Source: Terriglobales bacterium (lineage in GTDB: Bacteria; Acidobacteriota; Terriglobia; Terriglobales; Acidobacteriaceae). From it: a DNA stretch of 64,000 nt. The notes under the pieces were generated by a model. That model was given only the letters and a program-made list of their open reading frames with translations. It did not search any database and was not told the DNA's origin. Shown here in pieces: positions 27,208 through 36,440 of the stretch. Every line of letters begins with the position of its first letter. Positions within the stretch are counted from its first letter, which is position 1. Where the stretch lies: contig JAICWP010000009.1 of the NCBI GenBank assembly GCA_025934735.1, forward strand, positions 135,640-199,639, given 5' to 3'. A program made the position numbers and the translations under genes.

Positions 27208-30200
27208 CTAAAAGTAGAACTTCATGCCCAGTTGCAGGATGCGCGGGTTGTGGGCGGCCAGAATGCTGAAGAAGTCGGAGCCGCCGAAGCCGTTGGTTCC
27301 GGAGGAGGCGCCGGCGGATGCGGCCGACCCTCCTTCCCCGGCAATCGGCGCCCACTGCGTGTGATTGAACACGTTGAACGCTTCGGCCCGGAACTCAAAC
27401 CCAGCCCGCTCGTTCAGGGCAAAGCGCTTGAATAACGCCATGTCGAAGTTGGTGCGATGCAGGTTGCTCATCAGGTTCCGGCCGGAGTCGCCATAGGTCA
27501 GCCCGCGCGGCGCGGCGAAGGCGGCCGGATTGCCAGCCAGCCCGCGAGGCACATTGGAATTGGGGTTGCCGACCAGGTCCGGGTAAGAGCCGGTGCCAAT
27601 CCCATTGGCCACCCCCGCGTTGTCGGAGTAATTGCCGTTGTTGACCACGCTGTACGGCGTGCCGGTCTGAAAGCTGGCAATGCCGGAAAACTGCCATCCG
27701 CCCAGCAAAGTGTGCGTCAAACCCGCCTCCCTGAAAATTGGCAGGTCATACACGTATCCAACGTTCAGCATATGGCGGAGATCGAAGTTGGAACTCGCCC
27801 GGCTGGCGCTGGGATTGTAGAAGTTGACTAGCCCGTAATCCCACCGGTCGGAAGAATCGTCAATGGAATGGCTGTAGGTGTAAGCCGCGGTGAGCTGCAG
27901 CCCGCCTACATTCCTCCGCAACGAAGCCTGCAGCGCGTGGTAAATGGAGGAAGACATGTTGTCCAGCCGGGTAATGGTGTTAATCCCGATATAAGGCCGG
28001 TAGGGAGTGGCATCATTGCCGCAGGCGGTTTGCAGGTTGACGGCCGCTTGTCCGCTGATGAAGCGCCCGTTAACCATGCCGCTCACGTTGGGGAACCCGA
28101 TGTTCTGCAGCGAGGCACAATCGCCTTCACTGATGGGCTGGCCGGGACGGTAAGGATTCAGAGCGGGAACCAGTGGTGGCAGTTGGTTCATGTCAATCTG
28201 GCGGTTCAGGTGCGTGCCTTTGCTGCCTACATAAGACACTGTCGCCAGAGTGCTCTTCGCCACCTCGTGCTGCACGTCCAGGTGCCACTGTTGGATGTAA
28301 GGCCACTGGACGCTCTTGGGCACCGACATGAAGCTCATGGGGAACTCAACCGTTCCGCCCCCGCCGAGGTTCTCATAGCCGGAGATGTTGTACTGGTTGG
28401 CTGTTCTGACCCGGGGAGAAGATTGGCCGCAGCACATCATGCCCTCGATGTTGCCCTCGTTGCCGTTGGTGTGCTCCCAAAAAATGCCGTAGCCGCCGCG
28501 AATGGCAGTCTTGCCCTTGCCGAACGGGTCCCAGGCAAAACCAATGCGAGGAGCTGGATTGAACAGGTGGCCCTTCATGCATCCCACGGGTATTCCGTTC
28601 ACCCCGCACTGCACCAGGCCATTGAAAGGATCGCCCGTGCCGGGAATCAAGGCGCCGGCAAAACCGGTGACTGAGCCGTCCACGTCAATCAGGGGCGTGT
28701 TGGCCAAACTAAACGCGGCTGGGTCCCAGTTGTAGCCGTGGTTGTATTTTTCGCGGTACAAGCCGAACAGGCTCATGCGCAGGCCGAGGTTCAGGGTCAG
28801 CCTGTCGGTGATCCGCCAGTCATCTTGCACATAGGGTTCAAAGATCTTGTAGCGATAGTAGTACTTCAGTTGATTGCTGCCCTGCGAGTAGCTGGCAACT
28901 TCGCCCATCAGCAGGTCGGCGAAGGCGTTTCCCGTGGAAACCGGAGAGGAGATGTCGAATCCCAAGGAGCCGTTGATCAGAGCGCTGCTCAGTTCGTTCT
29001 TCTGCGCCGCCACAAAGTAGGCGCCGAACTGCAGATTATGCCGGCCCAGCATCTTGCTGACGTTGTCGCGAAAGGTGTAGGTCGGGTTGGAGTTGTAGAG
29101 ACCTTCCGGCCACTCCCCATCCGGTTCCTGGCTGAAGCCGCCGCCGTACACTTCGCCGCCGGTCAGGGTGATGGCTGGCAGTTTGCCGCCAAAGCCGTTG
29201 TTGAACAGGTAGCCCATTGGCAGGTTGGCCGGACGCTGCCAGGCAAGAGGATTCGGGGTGCCCATGGACTTGAAGGCGATGTGATCAGTGGTGTAGCTGA
29301 AGGTGAATTCGTTTACCAGGGTTGGTGTCGGATTCGCCATCAGGCGCGCCACCAGGCTGACTCCCGGCCCTTTGAAACTGGTCTGTACGGTGGGGAAGCT
29401 GCTGCCCGTCCAGATGGGGGTATCCGTCACCGTATTCCAAGAGTCGTGGATGTAGCGGAACATGCCGCGCAGCTTAGGGCTGAAGTTGTGGTCAATCCGA
29501 ATCAGTTCTTCACGCCAATTCGTGGGCAGGGTCACCGATCCGGTGAAATAGTTGTCCGCCGTGGTGGGCACCGGAATTAGGGGCAACAGGGCGTTGCCCG
29601 CGGGATTCACCGGTACCTGGTTGAGGATGCCATTGCTCATATACGGGCTGTAGGTTCCGTCTGCATTGGCCATGCCCGGACAATCCGGGAACTGGTCACG
29701 CGCGAAAGGCGTGTTGCTCGACGGGCATAGCTCGCTGAAATTGCCGGCGCGTTGCGCGTTGGAAGGGACTAACTGATTGAACACCTGGCTGGGAACTCGA
29801 TCCCGGCGCCACTCCTGCGACCAGAAGAAGAAAGTCTTCTGCTTGTCTTTGTTGTAAATACCGGGAATGTAGACCGGCCCGCCCAGCGTGTAGCCGAAAT
29901 CGTTCTTCTTGTAGGCAGGGACGGTCTGCTCGAAGTAGTTGCGCGCGTTGAAGGCATCATTGCGCACAAATTCGTACAGGTTGCCGTGGAAGGCATTGCT
30001 GCCGGACTTGGTTTCCACCTGCACGGTGCCGGAGCCGCTGCGGCCGTACTGGGCTCCGTAATTTGATGTCAGCACGCGGAATTCGGCGATGGCGTCTATG
30101 CTGGGGTAAACGTTCAGCGTGACGTTGCTGCCATTGTCCATGTTGTCGCCGCCATCCAGTTCCCAGTTGTTGTACTCGGTGCGTCCGCCGTTGATGCTGA

Positions 30201-30741
30201 ACGCAATGTTGCCGTTGACGCCGACTGTGCCCTCATCCTGTCCCGACTGGTTGTTGACGCCCGGAATCAGGGTGGCGAGCTGCACAAAATTTCGTCCGTT
30301 CAGCTGCAATTGTGTGATTTCTTTTCCTCCAACCACGCCGGCCAGGTCGGATGATTGCGTCTCCACCTGGGCGACGGTCGAACCCTCGACGGTGACCTCG
30401 CTGGTCACCGCGCCTACTTGCAGGGTCACGTCAACTCTCGCCTTTTCCGCCACTTGCAGCATGACCCGCCGGGCCTGAAATTTCTTAAAACCCGGGGCGC
30501 TGACCATCAGGTCGTAAGTCCCACTGCCCAGGCTGGCCACCAGGTAGTTGCCTTCGGCATTGGTGACAGTCGTAAAGTGAGTGCGGGTCGCGGTGTCAGT
30601 CACCACCACCTCAGCGCCCTGGATAACCGCGCCGGTGCTGTCGTGTACGGTGCCGGTGATCAGGCCGGTTGCCTGTCCCAATGCACCGCACGAAAAACAC
30701 AGAAGGAAAAGCAGGGTAAGAGCTTTAGTAAGAGTACGCAT
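27208..30741 (-). CDS. TonB-dependent receptor, Oar-like (receptor A)
   Basis: Outer-membrane receptor of 1177 aa that would take up a large or scarce ligand using TonB energy. A signal peptide (MRTLTKALTLLFLLCFSCG) precedes a CarboxypepD-like domain (about 24-105, ITGTVHDSTGAVIQGAEVVV), a plug with the signature LNGRNFVQLATLIPGV, and a long beta-barrel ending QLGMKFYF, whose final Phe fits the BAM signal. Acidobacteria often encode dozens of such receptors, usually without an adjacent TonB. It is divergent from receptor B and has its own terminator. The ligand is unknown. Confidence 0.92.
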   Translation of the reverse strand: MRTLTKALTLLFLLCFSCGALGQATGLITGTVHDSTGAVIQGAEVVVTDTATRTHFTTVTNAEGNYLVASLGSGTYDLMVSAPGFKKFQARRVMLQVAEKARVDVTLQVGAVTSEVTVEGSTVAQVETQSSDLAGVVGGKEITQLQLNGRNFVQLATLIPGVNNQSGQDEGTVGVNGNIAFSINGGRTEYNNWELDGGDNMDNGSNVTLNVYPSIDAIAEFRVLTSNYGAQYGRSGSGTVQVETKSGSNAFHGNLYEFVRNDAFNARNYFEQTVPAYKKNDFGYTLGGPVYIPGIYNKDKQKTFFFWSQEWRRDRVPSQVFNQLVPSNAQRAGNFSELCPSSNTPFARDQFPDCPGMANADGTYSPYMSNGILNQVPVNPAGNALLPLIPVPTTADNYFTGSVTLPTNWREELIRIDHNFSPKLRGMFRYIHDSWNTVTDTPIWTGSSFPTVQTSFKGPGVSLVARLMANPTPTLVNEFTFSYTTDHIAFKSMGTPNPLAWQRPANLPMGYLFNNGFGGKLPAITLTGGEVYGGGFSQEPDGEWPEGLYNSNPTYTFRDNVSKMLGRHNLQFGAYFVAAQKNELSSALINGSLGFDISSPVSTGNAFADLLMGEVASYSQGSNQLKYYYRYKIFEPYVQDDWRITDRLTLNLGLRMSLFGLYREKYNHGYNWDPAAFSLANTPLIDVDGSVTGFAGALIPGTGDPFNGLVQCGVNGIPVGCMKGHLFNPAPRIGFAWDPFGKGKTAIRGGYGIFWEHTNGNEGNIEGMMCCGQSSPRVRTANQYNISGYENLGGGGTVEFPMSFMSVPKSVQWPYIQQWHLDVQHEVAKSTLATVSYVGSKGTHLNRQIDMNQLPPLVPALNPYRPGQPISEGDCASLQNIGFPNVSGMVNGRFISGQAAVNLQTACGNDATPYRPYIGINTITRLDNMSSSIYHALQASLRRNVGGLQLTAAYTYSHSIDDSSDRWDYGLVNFYNPSASRASSNFDLRHMLNVGYVYDLPIFREAGLTHTLLGGWQFSGIASFQTGTPYSVVNNGNYSDNAGVANGIGTGSYPDLVGNPNSNVPRGLAGNPAAFAAPRGLTYGDSGRNLMSNLHRTNFDMALFKRFALNERAGFEFRAEAFNVFNHTQWAPIAGEGGSAASAGASSGTNGFGGSDFFSILAAHNPRILQLGMKFYF

Positions 30742-31065
30742 GAGTGCCTCCGCTGATCGCCGATCCCCTGTGCGAACGGCCGCTTGTGCTCGAAGAGCAG
30801 CTTAATTGGCTAAGCCGGTGCCCGGACGAGCGTTTTTCGCAACTGGGTAGTGCCACGTTTGCTTCAGTTGTGCTTAACACACCATTACAGGGCAGTCGTC
30901 CAGGAGGTTCGGTGACGGGGCTCACACGAGGGTGGTTTTACGGGAGAAGCGGTTCCATCTTGGGAAAGGAATGTGGATCTGCGTCCCAGAATGGGAGGCA
31001 GGGCTGGGAAATGGTCAAGCCAAAGCCGCCGGGTGGTGAACAGGGCAGAAACCAGCCTCGTCCAA

Positions 31066-31076
31066 AGGTCAGACCA
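31066..31076. promoter_or_regulatory. Palindromic operator candidate GGTC-A-GACC (site 1)
   Basis: Perfect 4+4 palindrome around one base, extended as AGGTCAGACCA. It lies 62 bp upstream of the -35 box of the receptor B promoter. It has the form of FadR-family GntR operators (T.GT...AC.A) and matches sites 2 and 3 in this window. Confidence 0.5.
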
Positions 31077-31121
31077 AAAGACCAATTGTCATATGCGGGA
31101 AAAGAAGCGCCATTTGGGCGC

Positions 31122-31136
31122 AAATGTAAAACATTT
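31122..31136. promoter_or_regulatory. Inverted repeat at the receptor B promoter
   Basis: AAATGTAAAACATTT, a perfect 6+6 dyad with a 3-base centre, ending one base upstream of the -35 box TTGACT. Spacing and symmetry suit a dimeric regulator different from the GGTC-N-GACC binder. No candidate protein can be named. Confidence 0.45.
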
Positions 31137-31137
31137 C

Positions 31138-31167
31138 TTGACTCTGCAATCCGTAGGATGGTATAGC
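31138..31167 (+). promoter_or_regulatory. Sigma-70-like promoter of TonB receptor B
   Basis: TTGACT (31138-31143) and TATAGC (31162-31167) with an 18-bp spacer. The expected start of transcription is about 25 bp before the ATG at 31200, giving a short leader with AGGGAGG as ribosome-binding site. Confidence 0.55.
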
Positions 31168-31199
31168 AGCCGGACCAGTTGTTGAAAGGGAGGTCGCCA

Positions 31200-34100
31200 A
31201 TGGCTGATTCGACGGCAGAACTGCTTCTTGCTGGACCCCGGCATGGGATGAGAACTCTTTGTGCCGCTGCAGTAGCGATGGCTGTATTGCTGGTCTGTCT
31301 CCCCCTCTTCGGCCAGACCGACCGAGGGCGAATTCTGGGCAATGTGCATGATTCCACGGGCGCTATGCTTGTGGGCGCCAAGGTGACCATCACCGACACG
31401 CAACGAGGTATTTCGCGAGACTTGACGACGGACAGCGCGGGCGCTTTCCAGGCTCCTGGCCTGCTCCCAGGCACCTACAAAATTCGGGTGGCATCCCAGG
31501 GCTTCAAAACCGAGGAGCGGCAGAACATCCTCATTGAAGTCGGCCAGGACGTGCGGGTGGATTTCGGCCTGCAACCCGGACAAGCCAGCGAGACCGTGAC
31601 GGTCAGCTCCGAAGTGCCGCTGGTTAACACCATTAATGCCACTCTGGGCGGCACGGTGGATAACAAAACCATTAACGACTTGCCCCTGAATGGCCGCAAC
31701 TATCAGAATTTGTTGTCGTTACGCCCCGGCGTGGTGGTTTACGCGGGTGGCGGCCCCTGGACCCAGGTGGCCAACGGCATTCGCCCTGAGGATACGGGAT
31801 ATGTCATTGACGGGGTGAGCGATGACGAAGCGTTCATGGGTTTGAGCATCACCAATGCTGCGGCCGTCGCGGGCGACGCAGCCACCCTATTGCCCATTGA
31901 CGCTATCCAAGAGTTCAACGTGGAGGAGAACCCCTCCGCTGAATTCGGCTGGAAACCCGGCGCTATCACCAGTGTCGGTCTCAAGTCGGGCACCAATCAA
32001 CTGCACGGCACCGCTTACGGCTTCGGCCGCTCCGACTCCTTCGACGCCCGCAACTTCTTCAACCGGGTTCCGGATGCCAAGACGCCTGTCAGCCTGGAGC
32101 AATTCGGTGGCACGCTGGGCGGTCACATCGTGAAAGACAAGCTGTTCTACTTCGGAGCCTACGAAGGACAGCGCTATACCGTCGGTAATTCGGACGCCTA
32201 CAACCTGCCGACCACCGCCTCGCTGGCTACGCCGTCCAATCCGGCCGGTGACCCCACCATCAGCATTCCCGACGCGGAACGCGCTATCGGAATGGCTAAT
32301 GTCAGCCAGTTAAGCCTGAACCTTTTGCCCTTCTGGGGTGCGAATAACACCAATTCCTCCGCGATTACGCGCGGTTTTCCCAACGACAACACTTCCAACA
32401 ACGCGCTGGGAAAAATTGATTACCACCTCAACCAGAAGCATACCTTGAGCGGTTCGTATTTCTTCGGCAATGATTCCATCGCGGCGGAAGACTCGCCCGA
32501 AACCCAGCCGTTTTTCCTGACTAAGATCCACTCCCGGGCTCAAACCATGGCGGCGCACGAGACTTGGGTGGCGAATTCCCACATCGTCAATGACGTCCGC
32601 TTCGGCTACACCCGGTACACCTTGAGCATCGCCCCCCTCGACCAAAACAAGCCGGCCACCAGCTATGGCATCAATACCGGTGTCACTAACCCCGTTCTGG
32701 GTGGCATGCCCAACATCCGCATTGCTGGGTTCACCGAACTGGGCGGGTTCCCCAGCTTCCCCAAGTACGTGGGCCCGGATACGACGCTTTCCTTCCTGGA
32801 TAACGTCTCTTACCTTCGTGGCAAGCATGCCTGGAAATTTGGCGGAGAGGTGAGGGACTTGCGCGTGCATCAGGGCACGTGGCGCAAGGGCCGCGGCGAA
32901 TTCCGCTTCGGCTCGCTGGAGGACTTCCTCATGGGGAACCCCAGCAAGGTTACTCTCCTGGCCGGCGTTCCTACCCGTGAGTTGTCGCAGTGGGGCTATT
33001 CCGGCTTTGCCCAGGATGACTGGCGGGTTACCCCGAAACTGACGATTAACCTGGGGCTGCGCTACGAGTACAATGCGCCTCCCACTGAGGCCCACAATCT
33101 GCTCGGCAACTGGGAGCCGGGAGTAGGTCTGGAGCAGGTGGGGAAGAATATCAGCTCGATTTATCACGGTGATCACACCAACTTCTCGCCGCGCATCGGC
33201 ATGGCTTGGGATGTGAGCGGAAATGGCACGACCGTGGTTCGCGCCGGGGGCAGCATTCTTTACGACGTGCTGACCATGAACACGTTCCTCTCCCAGCAAA
33301 ACACGCAGAACTCCATCACCCTGGGCCTGGGCGTAATTCCCACCGGGGCGCCTCTGGTGGTCAACGGAGTGACCCAGCCCGGCGTGGGCACGATTACAGC
33401 CAGTGCCGTTACCATTCCCGGATCGTCGCTGAACTGGAACGGTTCGTCGGTGGGCGGAGCCCCCATTTTGCCCAGCAACGTCACGCAGTTCCTGCTGTGC
33501 GGCGATGGATTGGGCAACGATCCTGGGCCGTGCGACATTCTGGCGATGGATCGCAACTATCACAGTCCCTGGGTCAGCAATTGGACCTTGGGCATTGAAC
33601 ATGCCTTCAGTGGCAACATTTCCTGGGATGTTTCCTATGTTGGCAATCACGGCTCAAAGCTGACCGGTATTTATGACATCAACCAGGTCAATCCTCAATC
33701 GGCGGCCGAAATTGCCTGCGGTCATTGCGAAGCGAATCGTCCCTTTAGCACCCAGTATCCCTACCTTGGGTTCATCAACTTCATGAGCAACGTTTACAGG
33801 TCAAATTACAACGGCCTGCAAACCACTCTGAACGCGCGCAACGTTCACGGCCTAACACTCATTGCGGGATACACCTATTCCCACGCCTTGGACAATATGT
33901 CCTACAACTGGAACCAGTACCTGCCGCAAAACAGCAGCAATCCTGCGGCAGAGTACGGCAGCAGCGACTTCGACATGGCGCACCGCTTCACCTTGTCCAT
34001 GACCTACGCCCTGCCCAGCAAGAAATCGCCACTGCAGTTGTTGGAAGGCTGGCAGGTGAACTCCATCATCACCTTGCAGAGTGGGGTGCCCTGGAACACG

Positions 34101-34682
34101 TTCGACTCCTCTAACGACCTCAGTGCCACCGGCGAGTTCGCCGATCGCTGGAATTTCTCCGGCAACCCAGCCGATTTCAAGTCCGGCGGCTCTAATCCCA
34201 TTCCTTGCTTCGGGTTTGGAGGAACCACGGGTTGTACCCCGACCATCCCTGGAGCTTGCATGCAAGCCGCCACTGCAATGGGGCCTGGGGCGGTCGCCTC
34301 GCTTAACAACCTGGGCTGCTACAAGGTGGGGAATTCGGTCATGACTCCGCCGGCCCTGGGCACTTTCGGCAACCTGGGTCGCAACGTATTCCGCGACACT
34401 GGCTTCCGCAATCTGGACTTGTCCATTGCGAAGAATTTCCGCTTCAAAGAACGCTTGACGGCGCAGTTCCGGGCGGAGTTCTTTAACATCCTCAACCATC
34501 CCAACTTCGCCAATCCCTGGGGTGGCACCAGTGGTTGGGGACCCTCCAACGGTTTCTCCGATCCTTCCTTCCCGGGTGCCTTCGGCTGTGGCTGCGCTAC
34601 GCCAGACACGGCCGCTGTGAACCCGGTTCTGGGTTCGGGAAGCGCGCGCGCCATCCAGCTCGGCTTGAAGATGATCTTCTAG
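31200..34682 (+). CDS. TonB-dependent receptor, Oar-like (receptor B)
   Basis: 1160-aa outer-membrane receptor. A hydrophobic export segment near residues 25-45 (AAVAMAVLLVCLPLFGQ) precedes a CarboxypepD-like domain (ILGNVHDSTGAMLVGAKVTI), a plug with LNGRNYQNLLSLRPGVV, and a beta-barrel ending QLGLKMIF. A Cys-rich patch (IPCFGFGGTTGCTPTIPGAC, about 1000-1020) is a barrel-loop insert common in this family. I use the ATG at 31200; an upstream TTG at 31179 is possible. A terminator follows, then the GntR gene on the same strand. Together with the operator this suggests ligand-responsive expression. Confidence 0.92.
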   Translation: MADSTAELLLAGPRHGMRTLCAAAVAMAVLLVCLPLFGQTDRGRILGNVHDSTGAMLVGAKVTITDTQRGISRDLTTDSAGAFQAPGLLPGTYKIRVASQGFKTEERQNILIEVGQDVRVDFGLQPGQASETVTVSSEVPLVNTINATLGGTVDNKTINDLPLNGRNYQNLLSLRPGVVVYAGGGPWTQVANGIRPEDTGYVIDGVSDDEAFMGLSITNAAAVAGDAATLLPIDAIQEFNVEENPSAEFGWKPGAITSVGLKSGTNQLHGTAYGFGRSDSFDARNFFNRVPDAKTPVSLEQFGGTLGGHIVKDKLFYFGAYEGQRYTVGNSDAYNLPTTASLATPSNPAGDPTISIPDAERAIGMANVSQLSLNLLPFWGANNTNSSAITRGFPNDNTSNNALGKIDYHLNQKHTLSGSYFFGNDSIAAEDSPETQPFFLTKIHSRAQTMAAHETWVANSHIVNDVRFGYTRYTLSIAPLDQNKPATSYGINTGVTNPVLGGMPNIRIAGFTELGGFPSFPKYVGPDTTLSFLDNVSYLRGKHAWKFGGEVRDLRVHQGTWRKGRGEFRFGSLEDFLMGNPSKVTLLAGVPTRELSQWGYSGFAQDDWRVTPKLTINLGLRYEYNAPPTEAHNLLGNWEPGVGLEQVGKNISSIYHGDHTNFSPRIGMAWDVSGNGTTVVRAGGSILYDVLTMNTFLSQQNTQNSITLGLGVIPTGAPLVVNGVTQPGVGTITASAVTIPGSSLNWNGSSVGGAPILPSNVTQFLLCGDGLGNDPGPCDILAMDRNYHSPWVSNWTLGIEHAFSGNISWDVSYVGNHGSKLTGIYDINQVNPQSAAEIACGHCEANRPFSTQYPYLGFINFMSNVYRSNYNGLQTTLNARNVHGLTLIAGYTYSHALDNMSYNWNQYLPQNSSNPAAEYGSSDFDMAHRFTLSMTYALPSKKSPLQLLEGWQVNSIITLQSGVPWNTFDSSNDLSATGEFADRWNFSGNPADFKSGGSNPIPCFGFGGTTGCTPTIPGACMQAATAMGPGAVASLNNLGCYKVGNSVMTPPALGTFGNLGRNVFRDTGFRNLDLSIAKNFRFKERLTAQFRAEFFNILNHPNFANPWGGTSGWGPSNGFSDPSFPGAFGCGCATPDTAAVNPVLGSGSARAIQLGLKMIF

Positions 34683-34704
34683 CCGCAGTCGGAGCGAAAC
34701 ACAA

Positions 34705-34736
34705 CGAGGGCCGGACGCAAGTTCGGCCCTCGTTTT
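34705..34736 (+). terminator. Intrinsic terminator of TonB receptor B
   Basis: CGAGGGCCG (34705-34713) pairs with CGGCCCTCG (34724-34732) and is followed by TTTT, 22 bp beyond the receptor's stop codon. It separates receptor B from the GntR gene. Confidence 0.85.
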
Positions 34737-34821
34737 ATCCCGGGCCGATTGCCGCCCGCGCCAGTCAGGCAAACCAGAAGCACTGCGGCTCAGTTCCATA
34801 GCAGCCGGAGCGAGGGGAGTT

Positions 34822-35508
34822 GTGGCTAAAGGAACCCAGACGCCGCGCCGCTACGAACGCGTTGTGCAGCAGATTGAGCAGTGGATTCTCGAAGGCAGTA
34901 TGAAACCCGGGGATCAGTTGCCCGGCGAACACGTTCTGGCGCAGCAGTTCGGGGTGAGCCGCACCGCGGTGCGGGAAGCCGCCAAGACGCTGCGGGAAAA
35001 AGGGCTGATTGAGCCGTGCTCCGGGCGCGGGACCTTTGTCACCCACGGCATGTCGCAGGTCATGCGGCAATCGCTTGACCTGGTGGCCAAAATGGGGCAG
35101 TTGGACGGGAGTGTCCACCTGGGTGAGGTACGCAATATCCTGGAGCCCCAGATCGCGGCCCTTGCCGCTACGCGCGTCGAGGCGCACCACTTGCGCAGCC
35201 TGAGCGAGGCCTTCCACGCCATGGATCAGAACCTGGATAATCCAGACGGCTATATTGAAGCCGATTTGGACTTTCACCTGGCGCTAGCAGAGGCGGCGGG
35301 CAACCCTCTGGTTCTTTCGCTGTTCGATTCCATTGTCGGCCTGCTGCGGGAAGAGCGTATGCGGCTGTTCCAGGTAAAAGGCGCTCCGGAGCGCAGCCAG
35401 CGGCACCACAAGTGCATTCTGGAAGCGTTGGAGCGCCGCGACCCGGATGCTGCGCGTGAGGCGATGCGCGCCCACCTGCAGGACGTCCGCAAATACTCAT
35501 CGCAATAA
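34822..35508 (+). CDS. FCD-type GntR transcriptional regulator (FadR subfamily)
   Basis: A 228-aa regulator. The N-terminal winged helix (about 8-75) has LPGEHVLAQQFGVSRTAVRE and the wing GRGTFVTHG. The C-terminal FCD domain keeps the metal/ligand residues: Asp and His in EADLDFHLALAEAAGN, then HHKCILEALERRD and the final MRAHL. FCD regulators sense small organic acids and bind TGGTNNNACCA-like palindromes. The GTG start follows GAGGGGAG. Nearby copies of GGTC-N-GACC (31067, 41542, 57820) are its best candidate sites; the pairing is inference. Confidence 0.9.
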   Translation: MAKGTQTPRRYERVVQQIEQWILEGSMKPGDQLPGEHVLAQQFGVSRTAVREAAKTLREKGLIEPCSGRGTFVTHGMSQVMRQSLDLVAKMGQLDGSVHLGEVRNILEPQIAALAATRVEAHHLRSLSEAFHAMDQNLDNPDGYIEADLDFHLALAEAAGNPLVLSLFDSIVGLLREERMRLFQVKGAPERSQRHHKCILEALERRDPDAAREAMRAHLQDVRKYSSQ

Positions 35509-35540
35509 GCGATTGGAACAGTGGCTGAGAGGAAGATCAC

Positions 35541-36440
35541 ATGCACAGTTACGCCCGGAGTACGCCGAGCCGTAGAGGCAGTCGAACAGCAAGATCGGCA
35601 ATGCTGGCTTTCACCCTGGTGCTTTCCGCCATCACAACAATGGCGGTTCCCTCCGCGTCTGCGGCGGATGAGCAGGCGGTACGGCAAGCCGACCACGCCT
35701 TCGTCACTGCCATGAATAAGTGGAACAAGGCAGCCTTGAGCGGGCTGATGGCGAACGGGTTCTCCTGGACGGACGCCACCGGCCGCACCCTCGACCAGCA
35801 GCAATTCCTACAAGGCCCAGCCCAGAGTGCCCCACCGGGAGCTGAAACCAAACTGCACGACTACGCCACCGTGATGTTCATCACCGGCGCGCAAAAAACG
35901 CCTGGGGCGCACGTGCGTTTCGTCCGGGTGTGGGTGCAGGACGCGGGCCAGTGGCACATTCTACTGGGCCAGCAGACCAACATTGAGGGCGGCACCAAGC
36001 AGGAGCAGGCCACCGTTCCGGCGGGGACGCCCTGCGACAACCCTTGCAAGACAGTGCCTTACCACGGAACTCCGGAACAGCAGCAGGTGGTGGAATCTTG
36101 GCAGGGGCTGGAGACGGCAGTGAACGCGCGGAACGCGGACGACTGGGCCCGGCATGTGGGCGATGAGTTCGTTTTCAACGTCAAGGAAAACGGCAATCCG
36201 CTCACCAAGGCCGACCGCGTGGCCACCATCCGCAAGCAGTCCTCGAGCGGTACCGTGACCGATATCGGCGCGGTCGTGCCCAACTCCATGGATGTGCGGG
36301 TGTTCGGTACCACGGCGGTTATGCGCGATACGCAGCAGCCCACGGTGCACGCCAAACCGTATCGCGCCATGCGCATCTGGGTGAAGCGGGACGGCCGCTG
36401 GCAGCTGGTCTACAGCCAGCAGACGACCATTGAGAAATGA
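35541..36440 (+). CDS. Exported tandem DUF4440 (NTF2-like) protein, copy 1
   Basis: A 299-aa exported protein: a signal peptide (FTLVLSAITTMAVPSASA) then two NTF2-like DUF4440 domains (about 45-145 and 175-299), joined by a linker with Cys-x3-Cys in CDNPCKTVPY. Each domain opens QAVxxADHAFV / VESWQGLETAVNARN and ends RFVRVWVQDAGQWHILL / MRIWVKRDGRWQLVYSQQT. The conserved Cys pair could form a disulfide in the periplasm. A paralog with the same linker lies at 54563. The activity is unknown. It follows the GntR gene by 32 bp on the same strand. Confidence 0.85.
   Translation: MHSYARSTPSRRGSRTARSAMLAFTLVLSAITTMAVPSASAADEQAVRQADHAFVTAMNKWNKAALSGLMANGFSWTDATGRTLDQQQFLQGPAQSAPPGAETKLHDYATVMFITGAQKTPGAHVRFVRVWVQDAGQWHILLGQQTNIEGGTKQEQATVPAGTPCDNPCKTVPYHGTPEQQQVVESWQGLETAVNARNADDWARHVGDEFVFNVKENGNPLTKADRVATIRKQSSSGTVTDIGAVVPNSMDVRVFGTTAVMRDTQQPTVHAKPYRAMRIWVKRDGRWQLVYSQQTTIEK

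Larger units (their letters stand above)
30742..31199. other. Divergent regulatory region between two TonB receptors
   Basis: 458 bp without a gene. It contains the palindrome GGTCAGACC (31067-31075), an inverted repeat AAATGT-AAA-ACATTT (31122-31136), a small GCGCC/GGCGC dyad (31108-31122) and a sigma-70-like promoter (31138-31167), all close to receptor B. No comparable signal was found near receptor A. Confidence 0.6.

Noticed and set aside
30839-30858. A sigma-54 promoter for TonB receptor A (minus strand TGGCAC ... TTGC)
   Set aside because: The GG and GC elements are two bases too far apart for sigma-54, which needs a fixed spacing, so I dropped it.
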